64,000 bases of DNA from the NCBI RefSeq assembly GCF_003991425.1, contig NZ_CP034346.1, positions 5,642,501 through 5,706,500 of the forward strand, written 5' to 3'. The stretch comes from Paenibacillus lutimineralis (GTDB lineage Bacteria > Bacillota > Bacilli > Paenibacillales > Paenibacillaceae). The position numbers were made by a program, and so were the translations under genes. Shown here piece after piece: positions 8,462 to 15,467 of the stretch. The notes beneath the pieces are model-generated. The model was not told the DNA's origin. It worked only from the letters and a program-made list of their open reading frames with translations, and searched no databases. Every line of letters begins with the position of its first letter. Position 1 is the first letter of the stretch.

Positions 8462-8713
8462 ATGAACATAGAAAAAATGATGCTTCAACAGTTCATTGAT
8501 GCTTTTTTTGAACAACCTAATTCAACTTGGTATGAGCGCCCGATCTTGACATTAAGACAGTCGATTCAAAAAGCCGATTGGTATCCCGTTGCTATCCCAG
8601 GGGCTATTGCCGTATACCGTTATTCAGGATTTACAAATATCGATGATGGGTATGCCGGAGAACCTCCAGTTCTTCTGATCAATCGGCAGAAAGATTGTAT
8701 AAGCCAAACTTAA
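8462..8713 (+). CDS. small phage accessory protein, unknown
   Basis: An 83-residue acidic protein beginning MNIEKMMLQQFIDAF, with two Trp-Tyr pairs and no obvious motif. The ATG at 8462 lies eight bases after a GGAGG that overlaps the end of the left arm-type repeat. It is the first gene inside attL and reads rightward towards hicA, ending just before the hicAB operators. I do not recognise it. Position at the prophage edge suggests an accessory gene carried for the lysogen. Confidence 0.55.
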   Translation: MNIEKMMLQQFIDAFFEQPNSTWYERPILTLRQSIQKADWYPVAIPGAIAVYRYSGFTNIDDGYAGEPPVLLINRQKDCISQT

Positions 8714-8716
8714 TGA

Positions 8717-8761
8717 TACGTATTATTTATACGTTGACACGTACTAATTATACGTGTATAA
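8717..8761 (+). promoter_or_regulatory. hicAB promoter with two operator repeats
   Basis: TTGACA (8733-8738), a 17-base spacer and TATAAT (8756-8761) form a consensus sigma-A promoter. Two 17-bp imperfect palindromes of the form ACGTA...TACGT, identical at 15 of 17 positions, lie at 8717-8733 and 8738-8754, exactly 21 bp apart. The first abuts and the second overlaps the -35, and the second fills most of the spacer. Autorepression by HicB is the likely use. Confidence 0.8.
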
Positions 8762-8783
8762 TAAAGATATAAGGAGGGCGGCA

Positions 8784-8972
8784 ATGAAAGCATATAATTC
8801 AAGAAAAATCATAAAACTTCTTGAAGAGGACGGATGGTTTTTAATTGGAGTTCATGGTAGTCATCATTACTTCAAACATCCGACTAAAACCGGAAAAGTT
8901 ACGGTACCGCATCCTAAGAAAAGCTTTCCTCCCAAGACACTAGTAAGTATCCTTAAATCAGCAGGGTTGTAG
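8784..8972 (+). CDS. hicA: HicA-family mRNA interferase toxin
   Basis: A 62-residue basic protein with the double-stranded-RNA-binding-like HicA fold. Motifs are the N-terminal KIIKLLEEDGW, the GSHH segment (residues 25-28) holding the catalytic His, and the VPHP turn. HicA cleaves mRNA and is held inactive by HicB. The ATG at 8784 follows AAGGAGGGCGGCA. The toxin gene comes first, as usual for hicAB. A 6-bp hairpin (AGGGCC-TCAC-GGCCCT, 8971-8986) overlaps its stop codon and lacks a U tract, so it may modulate the toxin:antitoxin ratio. Confidence 0.88.
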   Translation: MKAYNSRKIIKLLEEDGWFLIGVHGSHHYFKHPTKTGKVTVPHPKKSFPPKTLVSILKSAGL

Positions 8973-9012
8973 GGCCTCACGGCCCTCCCCTCCCAAGGAG
9001 GTAATAATATAA

Positions 9013-9435
9013 ATGAGTAAGAAAGACGTATACCGCTTTTGGGCATTACTTGACACATCTGAGGAAGGAATATCAGTTCGCTTCCTCGATCTTCCTGGGT
9101 GTCTAACTTCTGGAGACACTGCAGAAGAAGCGCATGCAGCAGCGCGAGAAGCTCTGGAAGGTTTTCTTTACGTGATGGAACAAGATAACGACCCTATTCC
9201 CGATCCATCTGCACTGGATGCCATTCTGCTGCAAGCAGAATCCACAGAAGCCGCCTGTGAGGTTCAGGTTTACATGCCTACTGTTCGTGAAGCAATGGAA
9301 TCTAAAGCTGTAAAAAAGACGCTCACAGTTCCAAAGTGGTTAAACGATGAGGCAGAACGACAACACCTTAACTTCAGCCAAGTTCTGCAAGAAGGCTTAA
9401 AGAGAAGTCTGGGGATTGAAAATCAACGATTCTGA
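9013..9435 (+). CDS. hicB: HicB-family antitoxin
   Basis: A 140-residue protein. The N-terminal partial RNase H-like domain (about residues 5-75) has the LPGCLTSGDTAEEA motif typical of HicB. The C-terminal segment (about 100-135, KTLTVPKWLNDEA ... NFSQVLQEGLK) is a ribbon-helix-helix DNA-binding domain. It should neutralise HicA and repress the hicAB promoter. It starts nine bases after AAGGAGGT, 40 bases downstream of hicA. The pair could stabilise the prophage or abort superinfection (inference). Confidence 0.9.
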   Translation: MSKKDVYRFWALLDTSEEGISVRFLDLPGCLTSGDTAEEAHAAAREALEGFLYVMEQDNDPIPDPSALDAILLQAESTEAACEVQVYMPTVREAMESKAVKKTLTVPKWLNDEAERQHLNFSQVLQEGLKRSLGIENQRF

Positions 9436-9472
9436 TCAAAAAAATGGACTCGTTGACTCAGGAGGAATTATC

Positions 9473-9751
9473 GTGACGAACGAGCAATATTGTAAAACAA
9501 TGACTGGCAATGCAAAAATGATCAACAAAATGTTGATGGTGATGGATAAATACGGTGAAAATCGTTGGTGGCTATCAGATGACACCAAGAGAATGTGTTA
9601 TTTTCAACTTCAAGAAGATAGTTTGTTGATTGAATGGGAGGCGTTTCATCGCGGCGTTGAATTGCTCCTTGGACGACGTGTCGAAACGGTTGAATTCAGC
9701 ATGACAAAAATGTTATTTGAAGAAGCTAAACAAAAATATAAACCTGCTTAA
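9473..9751 (+). CDS. small phage accessory protein, unknown
   Basis: A 92-residue protein starting at a GTG that follows AGGAGG by eight bases, 37 bases after hicB and probably co-transcribed with it. It begins MTNEQYCKTMTGN and holds a WEAFHRGVELLLGRRV segment. Two Cys, no membrane segment, mostly helical. I do not recognise a family. As the third gene of the hicAB transcript it could be a modulator or a separate cargo gene. Confidence 0.5.
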   Translation: MTNEQYCKTMTGNAKMINKMLMVMDKYGENRWWLSDDTKRMCYFQLQEDSLLIEWEAFHRGVELLLGRRVETVEFSMTKMLFEEAKQKYKPA

Positions 9752-9776
9752 TTATGCGAAGCGCTGGGCTGAGTTA

Positions 9777-10112
9777 TCAGCCTAGCGTCTCTTCATCTAT
9801 TTCAAAGTCTTCCCAAACCATGAAAAATATAGGTTTAAATTCATGAGAAGTAGTTGATTTCGAAAAACACATAGTTGTGTCTCCGATCTTTGATTCGATA
9901 AACGGAAGCAAGCTAGTATCAAGATCGTTGCTATTCGTTTTTGAAGAAATTACAAGAGAGTTATCGTGAAATGATATGCAGTAACTAACTCCATTTGGAG
10001 CAACCACCTTTCTTATTTCACCAGCTTTACATGCCATATAAATTGCCACTAAAATTTCTAGCCTGAACTCCATTATTTCGTTATTGATTAGCCGATCCTG
10101 GGCTGTTCTCAT
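9777..10112 (-). CDS. small phage accessory protein behind LexA-type promoter, unknown
   Basis: A 111-residue protein starting after AAAGGAGAGC. It is predicted alpha/beta, with a basic N-terminus (MRTAQDRLINNEIMEF), a Val/Ser-rich middle and an acidic C-terminus (VWEDFEIDEETLG). No known motif. It is convergent with the hicAB transcript; a hairpin at 9760-9787 overlaps its stop. Its promoter carries a LexA-box-like palindrome, so it may be induced by DNA damage. Function unknown. Confidence 0.55.
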   Translation of the reverse strand: MRTAQDRLINNEIMEFRLEILVAIYMACKAGEIRKVVAPNGVSYCISFHDNSLVISSKTNSNDLDTSLLPFIESKIGDTTMCFSKSTTSHEFKPIFFMVWEDFEIDEETLG

Positions 10113-10156
10113 AATTAATAGCTCTCCTTTATCTAGAATCGAACGAACATATTATA

Positions 10157-10185
10157 AGTATAATACAAACATATGTTCTCATCAA
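10157..10185 (-). promoter_or_regulatory. promoter with LexA-box-like operator
   Basis: On the minus strand TTGATG (10185-10180), a 17-base spacer and TATACT (10162-10157). The spacer contains AGAACATATGTTTG (10179-10166), matching 12 of 14 positions of the Bacillus LexA consensus CGAACRNRYGTTYC. It lies between -35 and -10, a classic repressor position. Drives gene 9777-10112. Confidence 0.6.
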
Positions 10186-10250
10186 TCTAAGGTATATATT
10201 TGGTTTGAGAGAAGTTGCCGTAAATCGGTAAGAAAAACTTCCGTGAAATC

Positions 10251-10290
10251 AAAAAAATCCCACTGTCAATTAAGACCAGTGGGATTTTTT
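10251..10290. terminator. strong terminator at the end of the late operon
   Basis: AAAAAATCCCACTG and CAGTGGGATTTTTT flank an 11-base interval, giving a perfect stem with A/T tracts on both sides. On the minus strand it ends the late operon after the amidase gene, isolating the accessory block beyond it. Confidence 0.92.
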
Positions 10291-10353
10291 ATACCGGTGC
10301 TACCGGATTGCATATCAACAAAACAATGTTGATATGTTAATTAAAATATATCA

Positions 10354-10375
10354 AATTCCCAAACGTTTGGGAATT
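10354..10375. repeat. 22-bp perfect palindrome after the endolysin gene (family copy 1)
   Basis: Centre TTCCCAAACGTTTGGGAA with AA/TT extension on each side. Starts three bases downstream of the amidase stop codon. Related palindromes occur at 24738-24755, 27342-27357 and, imperfectly, 35985-36001. Confidence 0.8.
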
Positions 10376-10377
10376 AA

Positions 10378-11202
10378 CTATTTACCAACACGTAACCCTA
10401 CGGCTAGTGTTCGCCAACCCTCTAAAGTAAATGATGGATCGCTAATCTTACCACCTAAATCACTACTACCGAATTCAGATACAAACCATTTAGGAGCAGG
10501 TATTTTTTTTGTTTCTTCTTCCAGCTTTGCTACCTTCTTTACTAGATTATCAAATTCCAACTTCTCAACGGTTGTCATTGCATCATCACCACTTTCTTTT
10601 AACTTATCATATTCATATTGAACATCTTGTAAAAAACCTTTCTTTGCTGAAGCTACGGTATTGCCCATTCCCCAGAAGTTTGTTCCTGGGCATGTCTTGC
10701 TTGATATATTAGGAACGTAGTCGCCTAGAAATGATCCTGACGGCGTATACCAAGCATGATAAACGATATGGTCCGTATCAACAGGAATCTTCAACTTCGA
10801 AGCCAAACAAGCATATACATGCCCGACAGCTTCCCGTTGCAAACTAGTCATATCGTCTCTGCCTTTATCAAAATCGCCGATGATCTCCACACATATGGCA
10901 CCTGTATTTGCTCCAGCAATACCGGCAGGGACTTTGTTCAAGTCCCTATCCAAGCTAATCGCAACCTTTCCATCTTCGAAGATCGTAATGTTTTGTCCGG
11001 TTCCCGACCAACCATTAGCCAAATGTGAATTTCTCATGCCCTCAAGGCATTTAAAGTGATCTTGTCCTTTACGTGTCGAATAATTTGGCAGCCAAGTATG
11101 GTGTACCTGAAGACGAGAGATACCTCGAGTAATATGCTGCTTGAGAATCCATGGTCTGAACTCTGGCAATTCAAGCAAAAGGAAATTCCCCTTCGTGATC
11201 AT
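10378..11202 (-). CDS. phage endolysin, N-acetylmuramoyl-L-alanine amidase (Amidase_2)
   Basis: A 274-residue zinc amidase. The catalytic domain (about residues 20-205) has QVHHTW (His34/35), GQNITIFEDG, CVEIIGDFD, VYHAWYTPSG and KTCPGTNF, giving the His/His/Cys zinc ligands of the PGRP/Amidase_2 fold. A coiled-coil linker (about 205-235) leads to a C-terminal segment ending in LRVGK, which probably binds the wall. It cleaves peptidoglycan at lysis. It has no signal peptide, so export depends on the holin. The start overlaps the holin stop by four bases. Confidence 0.92.
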   Translation of the reverse strand: MITKGNFLLLELPEFRPWILKQHITRGISRLQVHHTWLPNYSTRKGQDHFKCLEGMRNSHLANGWSGTGQNITIFEDGKVAISLDRDLNKVPAGIAGANTGAICVEIIGDFDKGRDDMTSLQREAVGHVYACLASKLKIPVDTDHIVYHAWYTPSGSFLGDYVPNISSKTCPGTNFWGMGNTVASAKKGFLQDVQYEYDKLKESGDDAMTTVEKLEFDNLVKKVAKLEEETKKIPAPKWFVSEFGSSDLGGKISDPSFTLEGWRTLAVGLRVGK

Positions 11203-11615
11203 TGTTTATCCGCTCCTTTGTCACCTGTCTTGCCACGCAGTACCTCAACGGCTTGCCGCATAGCTGGCGGAATAGGTGCGTCTAATCTACCTGCGTTCTC
11301 AATCAGTGACAATAACTCATTGGCCAAGTAAAAAAATATAGCTGCATCACGAAACAAATGATTACCACCCAGCGCCTGATCCACCAAATGGGCAACAGCT
11401 ACAATCGCGAAGATAATAATCTTACGGGCTATGCCCCATAAACCTATATTACTTTTGAGCTTGCCTTCTTTGGCAGCAGCTGCAACTCCTGTAATGTAAT
11501 CTAATATCACAAACACCAACAGAATATTTAGCAAGGCCGACCAGCCTCCAAATAAATAAGACGCTAACAGGCTTAATGTTGGTACTGCTGCTTTTACCAT
11601 TGTATCCACACTCAT
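11199..11615 (-). CDS. phage holin (Phage_holin_4 family)
   Basis: About 138 residues with hydrophobic segments near the N-terminus, in the middle and towards the end, and the motif VILDYITGV typical of the phage/toxin-secretion holin_4 family. It forms membrane lesions that release the endolysin. Start uncertain: ATG codons at 11618 and 11615 and a GTG at 11609 follow AAGGG closely. A longer upstream frame overlaps the preceding terminator and has no ribosome site. Overlaps the amidase gene. Confidence 0.88.
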   Translation of the reverse strand: MSVDTMVKAAVPTLSLLASYLFGGWSALLNILLVFVILDYITGVAAAAKEGKLKSNIGLWGIARKIIIFAIVAVAHLVDQALGGNHLFRDAAIFFYLANELLSLIENAGRLDAPIPPAMRQAVEVLRGKTGDKGADKQ

Positions 11616-11659
11616 CATCCCTTCAAATAAAATAGCCCCCGCTAGGTTCGAAGGCAAAA

Positions 11660-11684
11660 TAAAAAGCGCCTTACTTGGCGCTTT
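11660..11684 (-). terminator. terminator built from the last codons of gene 11671-11883
   Basis: On the minus strand GAAAGCGCC, loop AAGTAA, GGCGCTTTTTATTTT. The loop contains the stop codon of the upstream gene. Lies just before the holin gene. Confidence 0.85.
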
Positions 11685-11883
11685 CTTCAAATGTCTTATC
11701 TTCTACGTGCTGCTTTGATTTATCCAGCAGCGCCATTGCATCACCTATGTGCTGATCTACCGCTTGTAATATTTCAAGCTGGCGGTCAGGGTGGGCTCCA
11801 ATAATGAGTGAAATGATGCTTGTTATTTCTTGTATCGGCTGTTCAAAATCGAGTGATACCTCGATCCTTTTTAGTTGAGCCAT
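11671..11883 (-). CDS. small phage protein between terminators, unknown
   Basis: A 70-residue helical protein beginning MAQLKRIEVSLDFEQP, with an amphipathic or hydrophobic middle (ITSIISLIIGAHPDR) and a charged C-terminus. The ATG at 11883 follows an ideal TAAGGAGG site that starts right after the preceding terminator. Its last codons form the next terminator. Sitting directly before the holin it could be a lysis modulator, but I do not recognise it. Confidence 0.6.
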   Translation of the reverse strand: MAQLKRIEVSLDFEQPIQEITSIISLIIGAHPDRQLEILQAVDQHIGDAMALLDKSKQHVEDKTFEESAK

Positions 11884-11895
11884 ATTATCCTCCTT

Positions 11896-11937
11896 AAAAA
11901 AAGAAAGAACCCTCAATATTTCCGAAGGTTCCTTCTT
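11896..11937 (-). terminator. terminator of the stalk-domain gene
   Basis: On the minus strand AAGAAGGAACC, about 15 bases of loop, GGTTCTTTCTT followed by more T residues. An 11-bp stem (one G-U pair) 18 bases after the stop codon at 11956. Confidence 0.8.
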
Positions 11938-11955
11938 ATAAAAAAATTTAGATTC

Positions 11956-12513
11956 TTACTTCAGTTCAGCTTGAAGCTGTTCAATTTCAGCATTGGCTGC
12001 GTCGATCTTTGCCTGGAGTTCAGCAATATCCGCTTGAGCTTTCTTTAATTTTTCCTCTGCACCAGAAGTATCTAATTTCGGATCGTCTTTACCAGCCTTT
12101 TCGTTCCAAGCCTTCGTTTCTGCTATAAAGGACTCGGATTGTTTAACGGTCTCATTATGACCTTCGATCATAACTTTCCAAGTTGATATATTGCGTTGAA
12201 GCGTATCGATTTTATATTTGGTTTGCAATTCTTTAGCAATCGGGTCCTCGGATTGAGTATCTGACGATGCCATTTTTACCGTTCCTCCCTCGATAGTCAG
12301 CGAATATCCTGCAGCTTCCGAGAAGCTACGGACCGGAGCATATGTTGTACCGTCTATTATCACGGCATCTTTTACTGACTTTCCGTTAACTGTAACACCA
12401 ATGACATTTTGTACCTTTTTGCCAATTAGCGAGTTTGTTGCTGCGGATGCAACTGCAGTTAATGATCCGAGGAGTAACGCTCCTACTATTGCTGAGTATA
12501 CTATCTTTTTCAT
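11956..12513 (-). CDS. secreted stalk-domain (copper amine oxidase N-like) protein with C-terminal coiled coil
   Basis: A 185-residue exported protein. Residues 1-25 are a signal peptide (basic start, hydrophobic core, cut after ASA). Residues about 30-80 are a stalk/Cu-amine-oxidase-N-like domain (VTVNGKSVKDAVIIDG ... YAPVRSFSEAAGY), common in Paenibacillus surface proteins. Residues about 90-185 are a long charged helix with heptads (AEEKLKKAQADIAEL). It lies between tail spike and lysis genes but has its own sigma-A promoter and terminator. I infer a cargo (lysogenic conversion) gene acting outside the cell; the target is unknown. Confidence 0.8.
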   Translation of the reverse strand: MKKIVYSAIVGALLLGSLTAVASAATNSLIGKKVQNVIGVTVNGKSVKDAVIIDGTTYAPVRSFSEAAGYSLTIEGGTVKMASSDTQSEDPIAKELQTKYKIDTLQRNISTWKVMIEGHNETVKQSESFIAETKAWNEKAGKDDPKLDTSGAEEKLKKAQADIAELQAKIDAANAEIEQLQAELK

Positions 12514-12544
12514 GACATTATCCTCCTATACCATAATTAACCAC

Positions 12545-12573
12545 AGTATACACCGCTATCTATTTCTTGTCAT
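12545..12573 (-). promoter_or_regulatory. sigma-A promoter of the stalk-domain gene
   Basis: On the minus strand ATGACA (12573-12568), a 17-base spacer and TATACT (12550-12545), each box 5/6 to consensus. The -35 overlaps the stop codon of the tail spike gene. A GGAGG site and ATG follow about 30 bases later. Confidence 0.6.
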
Positions 12574-14735
12574 TTAGGTATGTTTACAGTCGCAAGAGTC
12601 CCTCCGGTCACACTGTACAGTTTAAGATTTCTTGTATTCGGATCAAAAGACATATTTGTCGCGGTTTGCGAAGATCCAGGCAGACCATCAAGTTTATAAA
12701 TAATTGAGTTTAATTGAGCCTGAAGACCCTCTATGTGCGAGATAGCGATGCCGCTGATCCCACCGCCAAACTGCACATGATCATAAAAGTAAGCCTTGCC
12801 TTGAATTTGAATATTACTATCTAACGATGCGATGAATAATCTTCCATTAGAAACAAGCTGTACAAGTCCTGAACCGCTTGCGAGGTAACCCGTAAGGGAA
12901 CCTGCTGTTTTAAAGTTGATAGAACCCATTCCACCACCAGTGTTCGCCGGTGTTATGCCTATTCGCTCGTATCCGCTCGAATCAAACGCCCTTAACCCTG
13001 ATGAGTTAATCTCTATTCTTGCCCCGCTCACAGCCGTACGAAGCAATGCACCGGTAATTGTTCCTCCAACATAGACGCCGCCTTCAACATACATTTCTCC
13101 TGCTGAGCTAACAGTGAACTTACCATTTCCAACATTAATTGACGATCCTACAATGGCCCCATCCTTGAAATTCGAGCTTTTAATCTGCGCATAATTCGCA
13201 GTCAGCTTGTTGGCTAGCACATTACCCTTCATATCAACCTGGAACGGAGCCTGATTAAAGTCTGCGTGGCCAGCGGCAATCCCCTTGGTGTTGATTTGGG
13301 TAACGTCATTTCCGCTACCTATCAACATGGAAACAAAGGAACCTAATTGTCCGACAATAGCCGGGGCCGCTATACCTTTATGATTGATTGCTGTATTGGC
13401 CGTTTTTCCGCCATCTTGACTAAATATGATGCCATCGGCAGTCATAATAACTTGTCCCAATGGATCTACACGGCTTTGAAGTATAATCCCTCTGGAATCA
13501 TAAATAACTTCTGTTTTCGAATTATGCACATCGATAACAGCCTGCCGAGCGAATGTTTCAAAAACTTCCGTCCGTATACGACCACCGGAAAGAAGGTTAT
13601 CCATCACTTTACGGCTACGCTCAAGATCAGCTATAAGGTCGATGTCATCTTTCAATGCGAAGTTGGCCAGCGTCACCTTAGTTTGTTGATCCATGGAATA
13701 TGGGTATTCTGTGAGCTCGACTATCCGGACGGCGATACGATGCATATCCATTTCCGGATCGAATACTGTTGCGGCGTCGCCAAGGTCAGGCGGATGCTCG
13801 TCCCGGTCGATCTTGTGCAAATCAGCCGCCTCCACCGTAATATCCAGCTCTGGCATCTCCTTCTTTCTGAGCTCGTCTCGGGTTGATTTGAGCAGTTCAA
13901 TCGGGTCCGTGATATCTTGCTGAATATTCTCACCATCGAAATACGGAACTGACTGACTGCCCCAATAGTTTACGTATGGAGATAGAAGATAATTTACTGC
14001 AATCTTGCCATCCTTGATCGCGCCAGGGATCGACTGCAGTAAGCTCAGTTCCTCTGATGTTAGATGTGATATAGGAAGACCTCGGAACGTTACTCCATCT
14101 TTCATATAGGCGTACATCCGCGTGACCAAGTTGGTTGTATCATCCTTGAAGCTGTCCCGGATAATATTCTTCTTAGTACGAAACTCGAATCGGTCGTCAG
14201 CCCCGGTCTTCTTATAAATGTGGATGATGAAGTTATCTGGCCGAACCTCTGCCTTGTAGGTGTTAAGAACTTGAGTAAGCGCGGCTAGAGCCGTTGTCCT
14301 CCCGAAATCCTTTATATCCCACAGGTCAAACGTATCATGCACCTGGAACGTGAAGCGCCCACCTGTCCACCCACTAATCTTATTTAGCAGTGTGGAAATG
14401 TGAACGCCATAAGCCTCTGTGATGTAATCATCATACGGCACTTTGTAATCATTCATCTTGTACATAACGTGAGTACATGTTATTAGCGCTGTGAGTTGTT
14501 TCTTTGTCCTCTGCCTTTGCCTAGTGTTAATCACATAGTACTGACCGCGCTCATCCATCACGTGACCTTTGAGCTGAAGCTTTTCAAGATAATCATCACT
14601 GGTCATAGGCACTAAAAAAGACAGCTCATTATCGCTATTGAGCCGTCTTCGTCGTTCGATTTGATATGCATCTATCAGAGTGCCTAACCGTTTGAAATCC
14701 TTGTCAAATGCCTCCATGGTAGGATTAGGCTGCAT
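12570..14735 (-). CDS. tail-associated spike protein (prophage tail endopeptidase / minor structural family)
   Basis: A 721-residue protein. The N-terminal 350 residues match the phage minor structural (Prophage_tail, gp27-like hub) domain: YQIERRRRLNSDNELSF, ITCTHVMYKMNDY, and a DNFIIHIYKK strand region. The C-terminal half is repetitive beta structure (DGIIFSQDGGKTANTAINHKG, many Gly/Asn), probably a trimeric host-contact spike. It should form the tail tip, where this family may carry a wall-digesting activity. The start follows GGAGGCAGAAT and overlaps the previous gene's stop region closely. Confidence 0.85.
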   Translation of the reverse strand: MQPNPTMEAFDKDFKRLGTLIDAYQIERRRRLNSDNELSFLVPMTSDDYLEKLQLKGHVMDERGQYYVINTRQRQRTKKQLTALITCTHVMYKMNDYKVPYDDYITEAYGVHISTLLNKISGWTGGRFTFQVHDTFDLWDIKDFGRTTALAALTQVLNTYKAEVRPDNFIIHIYKKTGADDRFEFRTKKNIIRDSFKDDTTNLVTRMYAYMKDGVTFRGLPISHLTSEELSLLQSIPGAIKDGKIAVNYLLSPYVNYWGSQSVPYFDGENIQQDITDPIELLKSTRDELRKKEMPELDITVEAADLHKIDRDEHPPDLGDAATVFDPEMDMHRIAVRIVELTEYPYSMDQQTKVTLANFALKDDIDLIADLERSRKVMDNLLSGGRIRTEVFETFARQAVIDVHNSKTEVIYDSRGIILQSRVDPLGQVIMTADGIIFSQDGGKTANTAINHKGIAAPAIVGQLGSFVSMLIGSGNDVTQINTKGIAAGHADFNQAPFQVDMKGNVLANKLTANYAQIKSSNFKDGAIVGSSINVGNGKFTVSSAGEMYVEGGVYVGGTITGALLRTAVSGARIEINSSGLRAFDSSGYERIGITPANTGGGMGSINFKTAGSLTGYLASGSGLVQLVSNGRLFIASLDSNIQIQGKAYFYDHVQFGGGISGIAISHIEGLQAQLNSIIYKLDGLPGSSQTATNMSFDPNTRNLKLYSVTGGTLATVNIPK

Positions 14736-14748
14736 ATTCTGCCTCCTT

Positions 14749-15288
14749 TCAATACAGCACCCTGTCCTGATACGTTATCCGGAAAAGAATCTCCCTGCCG
14801 GTTGCTGGGTCTGTCCAGGTCAATTTATTTTCACCAAGATTCAGATTGAAGAAATCCCCGTTGTACAGGTGTGAGACATTGACGCCATTACGGGTTATTT
14901 TAAACTTGCCGGAATCAATGATGATTACATCACCTGGCTTGAAGATATCTGTAAACTCGATGAAGTCAACATGATATCTATTAGCATCGGCAACCATTCT
15001 GCCCTCGCCTGACATGTGTATGCTTGGTCTAATCTCCCGTATAAAGGATGCTGACACTCGCCCCTCGCCGCTCATTCTTTCAGGCTCCAAGGAGTATTCC
15101 CTGATATATTCGCCCATAGCTCGTCCTTCGCCTGATAAATGGGAAGAGGCATGCATCTCCATTGAAGTAGCTGCCAGAGAAACTCGCCCTTCACCTGATA
15201 GGTGGGCTGATAAATCGACAATATTTACTTCATTTTCGGTTTGAGAGTTAAACGCAAGATTGTTGAATCCTCCACCAAACATATTCAT
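14749..15288 (-). CDS. tail protein with four SGEGR repeats
   Basis: A 179-residue protein. SGEGR occurs at residues 31-35, 52-56, 73-77 and 93-97, spaced 21, 21 and 20 residues, each preceded by Leu or Met. The C-terminal 75 residues (about 105-179; GDVIIIDSGKFKITRNG, ending in FRITYQDRVLY) resemble the C-terminal galectin-like part of siphovirus distal tail proteins. I infer a baseplate or tail-tip component. It starts after a GGGGTGAATGA stretch; the spike gene follows 13 bases later. Confidence 0.65.
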   Translation of the reverse strand: MNMFGGGFNNLAFNSQTENEVNIVDLSAHLSGEGRVSLAATSMEMHASSHLSGEGRAMGEYIREYSLEPERMSGEGRVSASFIREIRPSIHMSGEGRMVADANRYHVDFIEFTDIFKPGDVIIIDSGKFKITRNGVNVSHLYNGDFFNLNLGENKLTWTDPATGREILFRITYQDRVLY

Positions 15289-15323
15289 TCACCCCTTGGG
15301 TCAGGAAAATTTTCCTTAGCTAA

Positions 15324-15467
15324 TCATGCCTTATAATCCTTACCCGTGATAACCTTAAACTCTGCTGCTGTGATTACACCAAACTGTACATATAACTTAA
15401 GTTGTACATCAGATACCCATTTCTTTTCGTAACAGTACGATAGTCTTTCAAATTCACTATTAAACAT
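15324..15467 (-). CDS. XkdX family protein
   Basis: A 47-residue protein too short for usual cut-offs. It reads MFNSEFERLSYCYEKKWVSD, then QLKLYVQFGVIT and ends EFKVITGKDYKA. This is the XkdX pattern (helix, then aromatic-hydrophobic hairpin, then ITGxDY). XkdX-family genes lie among tail fibre genes of many Firmicute phages, including PBSX; the molecular role is unclear. It starts eight bases inside the end of gene 15460-16152, with GGGGG upstream. Confidence 0.85.
   Translation of the reverse strand: MFNSEFERLSYCYEKKWVSDVQLKLYVQFGVITAAEFKVITGKDYKA

Noticed and set aside
10354..10375. Chromosome-partition (parS) site
   Set aside because: The palindrome differs from the Firmicute parS consensus TGTTTCACGTGAAACA, and copies follow late phage genes instead of clustering near an origin.
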